Below, one piece after another: positions 12,107-23,005 of a stretch of 64,000 bases of DNA; positions within the stretch are counted from its first letter, which is position 1; each line of letters opens with the position of its first letter. The notes beneath the pieces were generated by a model. That model saw only the letters and a program-made list of their open reading frames with translations, ran no database searches and was not told the origin of the DNA. The stretch lies in the NCBI RefSeq assembly GCF_000208865.1, contig NC_018396.1, positions 2,566,630-2,630,629 on the forward strand. The letters are read 5' to 3'. This stretch comes from Neospora caninum Liverpool (Eukaryota > Apicomplexa > Conoidasida > Eucoccidiorida > Sarcocystidae). The translations under genes were made by a program, and so were the position numbers.

Positions 12107-13700
12107 ATGCAAAACCGCTGAAAGCAAAGGGCGGAAAAGATGCGAAGGATACCTCTGACATACGCACCAGGTATCTTAGGCCTCGCGAAGCTTCGTCGCC
12201 TTCATACCGTGTCAGTGCTTTGGCTCTGTAAGACGCACTGGTGATTGTCGGTGTGCAGAGAGCCGTGTAGTGACAGGTAGGCATCGGTTGGGGCTCCGTT
12301 TGGTCGTGTTCTGTTGATACATCTGTTATTTGAATACACATGGGAGGAACAGAACGGGCGTGTGCATATGGAAGCTGAGGACCGTGAAGGAGAACCGAAA
12401 GAGATTGCGGACCGCTTCTTCCGCACAGTCGAGGCAGCCTGTCGGGGCAGGAGAAAGCCATGAGTGATTGGTGTCGAGTGCACGTGTGTATGAGAAACGC
12501 CGTACTCGATTGTGTCCCCCTGGCGTGCGTGTTTGTGTCACGAGAGCTCCAATGAAGGCGAGAGGAGTGAAGGGCGTTCAAGGCACCTGGCAACGAAGCG
12601 AATCTGTGTGGAAGATGGGAAGACAACCAAAGCGGTGGCTACGGGGGAGTGGTTTTTCGCCGTGGTCATTTAACGCGCTGTGTGGTTCAGCGACGGTCGC
12701 GGCCTCGGGATGCGAAGCAGAGCTCTGGGGACCGCATGCCTTCGCTATCAGAGTCTTGCCCTATCGTCTTCTGTCATCTGTTTGTTTTGTAGCGGAGAGA
12801 CGATTATCGTGTTCCGAGGGTCTTCTCTCACTGTTTAGTGGAGTTCCATTGCCCTGGGGGAAGGTCACTGTGGAACAGAAAAGAGTGGTCCGCGTGTATG
12901 TCGGATATATATCGCAGGGATACAGGCAATACGGAGACGAGTGGACGGGGAAATGGCAGCGGCAAGCGAGAGACAGATTTTGGGAACGGTGAAATAACGT
13001 GGAAGGAGCGACTGGTGAACGGTTGACTGATGGATTCAGTCAGGCGACGGTTGAGTTTCGGAAAGGGGAAGGACCTGAATGTGGGCGAGATGAACACGTG
13101 CACAAGGTTGACACGAGGAAGCTCAGTATACGGAAGTCATTCCGCGTCAAGTTACTTTCTTTTCTCGTTACCTTAAGCGCGTGTTTCTCTATTCCCGTAT
13201 CAGTTGAATTTCCTTCCACCGTCCATCTGTCCCCTAGGGACAGATGCGACCTGTCCTGCATGTGTAGGTTTTCTGGGAACAGGGCCATCCCTTACGGCAG
13301 GGAGCCCTCCAGTACAAGAGAGCAGAGAAGATGGGATTGCACGGCGCCCTCCGTGGGTCGTTCGCTTTCCGTGTGTTGCTTGGATTTACGACATTTTCCG
13401 CCGTCTTTGGAAGCAAAACAGAGAACTAGGTGCGTCGGCACCACGCTATGGGCCTTCAAGTTGTAAAGCAGCGGAACCATTTGCGTGGACGCCGATTGAC
13501 CACGTGCGGGGACGCGCGGAAAAAGTAGTATGCTCCACCCACAGCAGGCTTCAAGACAATAAGGGTCATGACTAGATCATGTGAATGTGTATCACTTGAA
13601 TACCATGCAGCTATGGTCTCTGAAGAACGTTAAGCAACTTTTTCACCCGCGGGGGGAGGCACTCTACACTGTTTCTGTCCACCATAGATACTGACGACAC
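12107..13700. other. PABP 3' flank, no gene seen
   Basis: Probable PABP 3' UTR followed by sequence without a recognisable protein. Open frames on both strands are short, and none carries a motif I know. Sequence becomes more AT-rich from about 13.5 kb. Confidence 0.6.
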
Positions 13701-13707
13701 TCGCTAG

Positions 13708-14500
13708 AGTTATAGTTTATTTGACTACCGCTTGGATGTCTCGTTTTTTTGTATCTACTTATAATAGCCACTGCCTTCCTCGGATATGTACTACAATGGG
13801 GTCTGGGGTGCTACACTGATTACAAACCTCCTTTATCGAATACCGTATTTGGTACCTTGGCTACTTGGAGGATACTCTGTATCTGATGTAACATTAAAAC
13901 GATTCTGTGTATTACATTATAAATTGCCTTTTATATAGTTTTACATATTTTTTCTACTTACATTTAAATGGTTCTAGTAACCCTGCAGGTATAGATAACG
14001 CGCTTGAAGTTGCCTTTTAACGTCGTATGTTAACGACGGATGCTAAATGCCTATCTTACCTAGTTGGATTAATCTTCTTAATATTACTTAATTGGATTAA
14101 TCTTCTTACAAGCGGCTTCCGGTCTGATGGAACTTCCACACCCAGATAACTCCATACCAGTCAACCGGTTCGTAACATTACTTCATATCGTACCTGAAAG
14201 GTATTGTCTAGCATATTATGCGGGTTAAAAGGAATACCATACAAAACCGGTGGTTTGTTAGTATTTATGTCATCCGTTAAAAAAATAAAGTTTATTATCA
14301 GATATTCGAGCTTTAAATACCCGAATGTTGATTCGTCAACAATTTATGACTCGAAATGTAGTCAGTGGATGGGTTCTTATTTGGAAATATAGTATGATCT
14401 TGATTATTATCGGTAGTGTTATTCCGCCAAGCGACTTACATCTTATATGGTAGACTATCTGTCTTATATCTTACTACCGGATTGGCGCTAGCTTATACTG
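13708..14500 (+). pseudogene. cob: Nuclear mitochondrial insertion (NUMT): C-terminal two-thirds of cytochrome b
   Basis: A degenerate copy of coccidian mitochondrial cob, collinear over about 790 bp. In successive frames I can read matches to LTTAWMS, AFLGYVL, NPAGID, MTDAKCLSYLVGLIF, ELPHPDNSIPVNRFV, KTGGLLVFMSS and MLIRQQFMTRNVVSGW. Small deletions (for example after GYVLQWG), stop codons and frame changes rule out a functional gene. The AT-rich composition contrasts with the GC-rich genes on either side. Boundaries are approximate. Identification rests on remembered cob sequence, not on a search. Confidence 0.85.
14059..14108 (+). repeat. Short direct duplication inside the cob NUMT
   Basis: A 22-bp stretch (ttggattaatcttctta core) occurs twice, offset by 28 bp, at 14059-14080 and 14087-14108. 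Functional cob would encode the segment once (VGLIFLQ), so the duplication arose in the inserted copy. Confidence 0.75.
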
Positions 14501-14637
14501 AACAACAGTGTTAATGACTACACCTTCCAAAAAACATGAAGACCGGTAAGGTATTGAAATCAAGGGGCAAAAATGATCGACATCCACAGAATCGCAACTG
14601 AGTCGAATTCCTGTATTTGGGACTGCGTGTAGCTCTT

Positions 14638-14812
14638 CATATCACTCTAGCTTTTAGATATACTTCAGAAGCATGTTGTGCATTTGCTAGCGTTCAACAT
14701 CTAGTTAGAGAAGTAGCAGCAGGATGGGATTTCAGGATGTTGCATGCTACAACTGCCTCTTTCGTATTCTTGTGTATTTTAATTCGCATGACTGGAGGAC
14801 TGTATAACTGGA
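14638..14812 (+). pseudogene. cob: Second cob NUMT fragment (N-terminal part of cytochrome b)
   Basis: About 58 codons match the first third of cob: ITLAFRYTSEA, FASVQHLVREVAAGW and MLHATTASFVFLCIL, ending near GLYN. Unlike the neighbouring fragment, this one has no stop or frameshift, only scattered substitutions. It ends at about the codon where the fragment at 13708 begins, but lies downstream of it, so the two pieces are in permuted order. It is not a functional gene: there is no plausible start or continuation in the flanks. Confidence 0.85.
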
Positions 14813-14815
14813 GAA

Positions 14816-15744
14816 AACGCGTCAGTGGGACTGCTTTGTTCTACTGGTGACTACTCTGCCTACCAGGCTGAAAGGTAGACTGGCCTGCATTAAGGCTCGA
14901 GCTAAGCCATCGCATTCTCAATGGTAGGCCGCACTAGCTTTTGACTGTAGTTTCGGTTTCGTCTTCGTGTAATCGCCCGTATGGCCTCGTGTGTCAACGT
15001 GGCTCGAGTGTCAACAGCTGAGCATCTGGTGAACATAGGCGGCAGACGTGGAGGGAAAGAGCTTGCACTTTTTCTGGACGGATCGACTTTGCAGCAGTGG
15101 TCATCATCGTACTTGTCTGGTTGCGGAGATGTCGGCGAAGCAGCTTTCTGACTGCGCAATCAGCGCGTTCAGCTCTTTGTTTACTCGAGCGAATATCGCA
15201 GCTGTACTAAGCATGAAACAGCCTTACCAGTCGCATTTTTTCGGAACTCCTGCGTGTATTTCGTGCAAGAACTGTCGAGTTGGTTGGCATTCACACGAAT
15301 GGCACCGATTACTCATCGCCGTTCACTAGGCGTTAGCCTGGTGCATCACCGGCAGGGTGCACTGCATCATTTCTTGCTGCATCATCTCCGTTTTGGTGTA
15401 AGGCTGCAACAGGCTAGGAAGTGTAGAATTGTACGAATGCCGGCATATTGGGGTGGCGTTTGATTCGACGGTACTGGAAATTCATCATATGTGCATAAAA
15501 GTGCTCTCAGAGGTCACTGTGTTGCGCAGTCTACGAGATTGTGTTGTATGCATATCGTAGGAACTGAATATAGCGGTTCAGCACTCCCTGGCTTTGCCTT
15601 GCCAGGGACAGAAACCCGAACCGGCCGGGGGGTGCTTTCACCGATCATGCCCAAAATAGTGGGAGTTGTGTCATGAAGGCATTAGTTTCATTGATCGCTG
15701 AATAGTCTACAAGAGCGTCTCAGTCAAAGGGCACATGCGATTCA
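14816..15744. other. Gene-poor flank between NUMT and minisatellite
   Basis: No coding region, RNA gene or repeat that I can support. Open frames are short and lack compositional or motif evidence. Confidence 0.55.
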
Positions 15745-16088
15745 AAGCCAAACAGGGGCAAGATCACATTCACTAGCAGTACTAGCAAGCCAAACAGGGG
15801 CAAGATCACATTCACTAGCAGTACTAGCAAGCCAAACAGGGGCAAGATCACATTCACTAGCAGTACTAGCAAGCCAAACAGGGGCAAGATCACATTCACT
15901 AGCAGTACTAGCAAGCCAAACAGGGGCAAGATCACATTCACTAGCAGTACTAGCAAGCCAAACAGGGGCAAGATCACATTCACTAGCAGTACTAGCAAGC
16001 CAAACAGGGGCAAGATCACATTCACTAGCAGTACTAGCAAGCCAAACAGGGGCAAGATCACATTCACTAGCAGTACTAGCAAGCCAAA
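15745..16088. repeat. Minisatellite: eight identical 42-bp units plus a partial ninth
   Basis: The unit begins aagccaaacaggggcaagat and ends agcagtactagc. Eight head-to-tail copies fill 15745-16080 without a mismatch that I can see, followed by 8 bp of a ninth. Because 42 is divisible by three, several frames stay open through the array and give artificial repeat peptides of 14 residues (for example WLASTASECDLAPV on the minus strand). There are no spacers, so this is not a CRISPR array. Confidence 0.97.
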
Positions 16089-19000
16089 ACCGCAGTGAAT
16101 ATTCTAGCTGCATTTCACGTGGCCGGTCATGGCACGTACCTGAGCCAGCGGCCAGTGGCTCTGCCTTTAAGTGACACGGAAGCGCAAAGCCAAATGGCAT
16201 CATTAGACCACGGGAAAAGTCGTCTGGCTGGAGGAAGACCCTAGTACAGCAGCTTCTGTCAACGCAACACGAATGTTTAGCGGCGTTGTTCTTACTGATT
16301 GGTATCCGCATTACTGCAGCCAAAGAGTTCAAGAGTTTTCTTAGTGACTTCTGCTGCGTTACGGTAATTGGGGGGTGGTCGCTGGGGCTTGAGAACTGCC
16401 CATGGAGGCACAACAGGGCCAGTGGGGAAGCATCCCTTCGTGGGATTTGTCCCAGGTATTCTGAAACCAAAATAGTAACGCAGAGAGGAATGGGAAATTT
16501 TGAAGAAACTAGAGCCTATTTTTTATGCCTGCATTGCGATCAGCTTCCACATCAATCGTATCATTCAGACAACGTTGCCACACGATTGCATTTTAGTCGT
16601 GGGGGCAAGAAATGTGCCGTTTTGCTGTACGGTGCGGCTGCCGACGCGGTGCTTAGACTCGTGTCACACAGGCGCCCTCTCACCGGGGGTTTCTTGTCAG
16701 GTATGATCTCCCTTGGAGGTTGGCCTCAAAGTCGCCGAATGTGTCTCTGTTTGAATCATGCGTTAGCTCATATAATCTCTTGTCGAACTGCGTGTTGCGG
16801 TGGAGCACATCATGTCGCATTGTCGCGACGTGGCCGCCATATCCAGAAGGCATATTGCTTTTCACATGAGTCTCTAGCTGGAAGCACAGACAAAGGATTA
16901 GATGGGTAATGAACCTTTCAGACAGGTGAGTGGCCCTGAAATTACGCACATGTAAGGAAAGGGGGACTAAGGCACCGCAGCATTGAGCGGCCAACATGCG
17001 CCTCTGTAATACTGCAGTTGATTGCACACCCGCACTGGATGGATAAACTGTCATACGGCCTTGATGAGCTTTCTCTCGCCAAGCAATATTGTGCTAGGGA
17101 GAAGTAATAGAAACGTCTCTCCGATCCTGGTACCGGCCACAAAAATTCTAACGAACGCGTGCAGTATTAAAATACGTTTTCCCGGACAGAAAGCTGACTT
17201 CGATGACTCCGGGGGCGTGAAGTGCAGCTGTGAAAACAGCGAGTGTGGTAGATACATACGTGAATATCCTTCTCGAGATTACGTAAGCACGTGGGAATAC
17301 TCCGGTGAGCTGCTGCGTGAGCAGCCTCCAGTCCGGCGTTGGTCAACCCCAGGATTTTAAAGACACATGTGTACTCATGGTAATGCAATCTCGTCCTTTG
17401 CGAAGTAGTGTTTCTACTCGGAAAATGGGGGGAGTATACGTTTTCCCGCTGTTCCATTCCTTCGAGAGGTCCCTGTGTGTGACCGCACCTAGCTTGTTCA
17501 ACGTATCCGCACGTCCATTCAGAGAACGTATTTCACCGAAAAAGGGAAAAAGAAGCAATTGTATTTCGGGGAAGGGGGGATGGTATCGACATGGAATACC
17601 TGCAAGGTCCTCGTACGTCCTTAGGACCGTTGCGAGTTAGCACAGCGCTATTGCTTACGCCTCGTGTCATATCCGCGGTCAGTGTCCGATATGCATTCAT
17701 GTCCCGGACGCGCAGCTGCGAATCGAGCATTCCAGCCTTGACTGCCTCTGTTATCTTAGCCTGAGGATCTGATGGGAGGACCCCACCTCCATCGGGCTTG
17801 TTGAGGGCGTATGTGACTGGAAGCATCGTCAGGGTCCAAGTCCTATTCTCGCTTCGAGAGAGTATGGGAAACTGGCGGTATTTCCCCTGTGGAGTACTGT
17901 CCACATCACCTGCTCTTCCGTTAACAGTGAATTACCGGGCAGGGCTATATTAGTTTATCTCTGTGGAGCTTCTTCGGTACATATACGTTTCTGGCGCTGG
18001 GCAGCAGACCATTTGAAATACAAGTAAATCCGATTCTCTGTTAAGTAGAATGAATAGGTGAACAGGCATGCGTGGGATCGAACACAGAGAGAGGAGCCGT
18101 TGAACAAGCGCATTTAACCCATGCGGAAGCTTATTCGGGTTTTAAGGGACAGGCTGTGAAAAGACCGTGCTACGGCATTGCAGGGCCTCCATCAGGGCTG
18201 TGGCTTGAAAGCGCTGGACTGTTTAGTTTGGTGGGGGGCCCCAAACGCTGCGAGAGTCCCACAAGGCAAGGGATGCACTAGAAAATGAAGCTCCTTTGAC
18301 CGTTTTATACAACAAAGCGTGCAAGCAAAGAAGGGCAATTATATCGCTGTCGCCCAAGCATCCAATCCCCGTCTTCACTTACGATAGTAACGTTTGCTGT
18401 CAACGAGAAAGTTGACCTCTCTTGGAAACAATCCATATTTTTTATCTTGCACCACGGCGTCCCTTCCGTGGTACGTAATCTAGTTGTGAAACTCAGTGCT
18501 ACCCGGCAAAGAGACCGAGTCCCGGCGCTCCCGTTTCGACGCCGCTACTTTTCATTTGGTAGTTCCAGCGGCACGACCCAAGACCAGTGAAAAATATTTA
18601 ACTCCGAAAAAAAGTGTATTTCATTGGCCTTCTGCTGGTTGTATGCACCGTTCAACGCCAGCACCGCCCTGAGGCACGTTTTTCCTGCCAAATTCGGGTG
18701 CATAGCCACGTTTGTACTTATTTATCCACCGCCATTAAAGCGTACTCATGCGTTTTGAAAGCATTTCAGGCTCAGGCGCGAACGAAGTCGACTTTCTCTC
18801 AGGCCTATAACACAAGCTCAAACACATTATGGACGAAGCTGTTGTTGATCGCATACGTATACGCTTTTTTGACCCGCCTCAAGAGGAATACGCTCCAAAT
18901 TTTGGAAAATTGTAGGAAGGATGGTGTACACCTGTTTCCCATATTATTACAAGGAGCCGCGGAGCGCAGCTGACATGATTTTTGAATAGCCAGGGTCATC

Positions 19001-22000
19001 AGCAGCAGTGAAAAATTGCAGAAATCGATTCATCAAGTGAACTAAGCGCGCCCGCATCTGGTACTAATACACTACGACGACTACTATGCGACCACAACCT
19101 ACGCTATAACTGTCACCGTAAGTTTCCAGCTGCTCATTTGCTCTCTCCTGAGTTATGAATTTGATCCACAACGACAGGGATGTCAGGCCAGGTGCTGTTT
19201 TTTGTGGTTGGACTCCAAGTGATCCTCCCAAACAGACCCGGGATGTAACTCCATTTACGGCGAAAATTAGTTGGAGCGATGCCACCTTCAGTCGTGCGCT
19301 TGATGCTTCACCCAAGCCAGTTTTCCGCGCGATCTGTGAGTTATGCTATGCGATCTGAAGAGTGCAAGCTACCAGCCTTTCGCGCATGTCTCTTATTCGA
19401 TTGCTTATTACTTAGGTCTCCTTGTCGTCCACAAGTTGCGTTTTGTTTTTCCACTTATGGGAGGAAATACGGTACTCTACTCTCACCAATCCTTACTCTA
19501 CCACCAATGTGCCGCGCGAGGAAGGGTGGGAAATGCCACTTCTCGCCTGCAACAGTTCACATAAAAGCGAAACATACCAGGTATCACGAAAAACTGGTTG
19601 TCTTGCAACAACCCGCCACTCGATGTGAAGAGTTATCTGTGGGAATTGAGCTTGGTCTACTTCCTAACGTCGACCTACGCCGTGAACCCCTATGCACATT
19701 TCTGTTGTGAATGCCAGGAGCCCCTGTAGTCACATCTTAGAGAAGCCAACAAAAACACAGCTTTGTGCATCTGACGCGAAAGACTTCTTGAAAACAAAAC
19801 TCGGCAGCGGTCTCGCTAGAAAACTACTGGCTCAGACACTCTACATTCTAAGCGCTTCACGACCTTTCAATTTTTTAATTGTGCAGCATGGCCTGCTGTT
19901 ACTTCCTGTTTTTCAGTTCACAAACTACTTTTTGTTGAGGGTCACCGCTATTTGCTCATTGCAGAGCAAGTATTGATACGGATGCTTCAGGGTCAGATGC
20001 GGTACGGCGCCTACTGTGAAGACGATTATACAGCCATTTCTGTCCTTGCCACCTAGTCTACATTCGAACGGACACAATCGAAGACAAGTTCCCGGGCTTG
20101 AGAAAAGACAAAACAGAAAGAACTAATGCACGACTCCTGTGACTTCTAGTATGTTACCGCTCTGTCACTTCCACCCTATCACATTTCTCTGCTCTTGCGG
20201 CCAAATCCACGAGGCGAATATTCCGTTCAAAATCAGAACCACCTTCACGTCTTTGTAGCATAAAAGACATACCATAGAGGCGGGGAAAACCGTTCTCTGA
20301 AGAGGCTGCGGACGAAATAACCACAAGGTTTAGCTTGCGAATGACTGACAACCACTGTCTTTCATGGTCCCACAGGATGAGGGTCTGGTCCTATCCTCAA
20401 AAAGTCTCTAGCATTCCTATAACAGATAAATGACGGGTAGAACTGTCTGTGCGAAGAGCGGAGCCGGCACACACTTTCGAGGTATTGCCCGCACGGCGCT
20501 CGATCAGTGCTCTAGTTCGGCAAGTTTATCCTTTCTGGAGACCACCGCCCATCACTGGATGGTCATCCTACAACTGATTCGCTTATTGAAAATCTTCACG
20601 TGTTTATGGCACATAAAGTGCTCTTGGCGGACAAAGTCAACGGAGTCCCCACTCGCACAGCGAAGACAAACGGAATCGTGTACAGACTATTTCTTTTGCT
20701 CTCCTCTTTTCCCAGGCAAGTCTCCAGGCAGACAGGTAGAAGAGTGGTGACACCGTATTTCAGAAAATTCCTGCAAAATCGGTTTGGCAGCGCTCTACAG
20801 AGGGGCATGGCGGCCTCCCATTTTACGCATAGCAACACACTGCTAGATCTATACGTCCAAACGCCTGTTACGAGCATAGTATACTCTGCAGGAATGGCGC
20901 GCGCGGTGAGCTGACAGGGCGTTGTTGACTCCACTGCCAAAACCATCGTGACCAGTTCATCTACAATCACGGTTTGCAGTACGGTATGTCTGAGTGAAGA
21001 CGTTTACCGCCGCACCCCGATAAACATTTTTGTCGACTGGGCACCAAACTGAGAACTGTGTTAGAAGTCCGCTTTTCCCCTCCCGCCTGTGTCACCCACA
21101 AATGCCTTCCTCGTCTTGCGTGCGTTCTGGACGCTGGCTCCTCGCTCTCGAGCTTTGCCTCTAGTCACCCAACGTCCGGGGCTTTCTGCACGGCACTCGG
21201 CACGAAGGCACATGAACCACCCGCTGTTCGGGGGGTTTTCACGCAGACCCGCAAAAAAGACTCATCTCTCCGCATCTGAACATTGCCGTTCTCTGCCTCT
21301 CTCCTCTTTTCTCTCATGTTTTCCCTTTTTCTTCTTTTTCGGCGGAAGTGTTTTTCTACCGCCTTCTGTCTGCTAAGACATTGCCTGTCCCTCCGTTGAC
21401 GTTATCCGAGGCCTTTCGTTTGGAGCAGCCCTAGTGCAGGCGCTGGCAAGTGTGGACTTCCACGAGGGAGAGAGGCTTCGATAGTGGGTAAAACCAGCCC
21501 CAATTTCTTTGTTTTCTCGAGCAAAAAGGGAATGATGAAAACACTAGCTACACGTGTTCGAGACATGGGGACTGTGCACGAGATCTCTCCTCGATTCCGG
21601 CGTTACTGGTACGCCGGCGCAGCAGCGCAGCCAGCCTGTCGAGTACAACTCGCTCCCTCCGTGTTTGCGCTTTTCTCCCTCATTTCGTGAAGATTTATTT
21701 TTCTCTCGGTTTGGCGAAAGATTTATAACTTGCTGAGTCCGCCGCTTTACGCGTGGGACAGCTTTCGGGAAATCCCTCCTCTTTGTGACCAGCCTCGAAC
21801 GCTGCATGAACGTGGACAGCTTGCCGGAAACTCGGTAGGAACTATCCAGAATTTTGTCCTCTGTGGCATACGTAGGGCACATTTTATGTCGTGAAACCGG
21901 CTGACCCCCTAGAGGCATGAAGACGGTCTTTTCCGGACACACGCGGATGCCCCGGATATTCTCATTTGGCAGGTCTTCCGTGTACGGCCAGGGCTCCCGC

Positions 22001-22936
22001 CAGTTTACGTGGCCTGCCTATTGACCACGATAAAGATTAGCAAGGACATTTATCCGTACATACACTGCGGCGTTCGTAAAGTCCGTCGAGCAGTTCGCGT
22101 AGATTTTTTTGTATCAGGTGTACTGCCTCTGTCGCTTTGACGCCAAACGCTGTCTAAGCCTGAATCGTGCTCGCGTTTCGCGCCGTTTTCTTCTGCTTCC
22201 CCCTCCATCATCTTTCTTTGAACTTCTTTTTTCTCCAAAGAGTACCGGGACCAGAGGACGCCCCACTTTTGGACGTTTGCGTTCACGCTGTGTCGTCGCT
22301 GGGAAGCAGACACTTCCCGGCCCGCAGCACGCGACGTTCTGCTGTTCGAATTGCCACACGTTCAGGTGCGCCTCTCCCCTGAACTTGAACCCGGATTTGC
22401 TCCGTTCTCTTGCAGTTCTACACTGCCTGTTTTGGGGCTTGATTTTTTCGGATTTACGTATCCCTGGCTTTCGCGGTGAGAGGAACCGCCACGTACTCCG
22501 TGGTGAACAAGAGGGATACTCGTGCCTACACTGTGTGTCCTCGAATGAACTACACGGTGTACGTAATGTGAGGACATCCGGCGTTTGCATTCCGCCGTGC
22601 CACGATTGTGGAGTTTGCTTCGTTGTATTTCGTCGCTGCCTCTACTCTTCATTGTCCTCTTCGGCGACGGCATCGTTTTTCTGCCGGGCATCTCAGGCGA
22701 GCCGGTCTCCTAACAGTTCCGTCTCGAGTTTTTCCACGCAGCTGACGCATCTTTCTTTTCCTCTTGATTATCTTGCCAGAGGGTGGTTCTCAAAAAGCGC
22801 GCGACCGAACGCAGCAAGCACTCTCCTTGTGGGGTCGTGCATTTCCGGCTGCGCCGGGTTGCTCACAGTGCGCATCTAAGCGCCGGTTCGCCGACGGTTC
22901 TATACTTTCTGTCGGCGGAAATCTTTTTTTCACCAG
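16089..22936. other. 6.8-kb gene-poor stretch upstream of the phosphodiesterase
   Basis: From 16.1 to about 21 kb the sequence is comparatively AT-rich with only short scattered frames. None matches a family I know, and I see no tRNA or rRNA. From about 21 kb the composition returns to that of the genic parts, with pyrimidine-rich blocks (21290-21370, 22190-22230) typical of 5' leaders. A good acceptor (ttttttcaccag, ending 22936) just before the PDE start suggests a 5' UTR intron or an unrecognised upstream exon. Confidence 0.55.
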
Positions 22937-23005
22937 TTGATTCGAGAGAGTAACTCGACAAAGAGGAACATAGGTGAAAGCGAGACGAAAACTCCAGTCT
23001 CTCCA

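Noticed and set aside
11096..12127. 343-codon minus-strand open frame across the PABP 3' half
   Set aside because: It is antisense to RRM4, the linker and the MLLE domain; composition is explained by the sense codons.
15745..16088. CRISPR array
   Set aside because: Units are directly adjacent with no spacers, and the host is eukaryotic.
15742..16470. 242-codon minus-strand frame containing eight 14-residue repeats
   Set aside because: The repeat peptide arises because the 42-bp unit is divisible by three; other frames stay open too, and the non-repeat part is unrecognisable.
18614..18973. 119-codon plus-strand frame with a signal-peptide-like start (MYFIGLLLVVCTV)
   Set aside because: It lies in the AT-rich gene-poor stretch; its start context and composition are not convincing, and nothing supports expression.
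22109..22879. 256-codon plus-strand frame just upstream of the PDE
   Set aside because: Cys/Ser/Phe-rich product from pyrimidine-rich leader-like DNA; no domain, and it is not needed for the PDE start.
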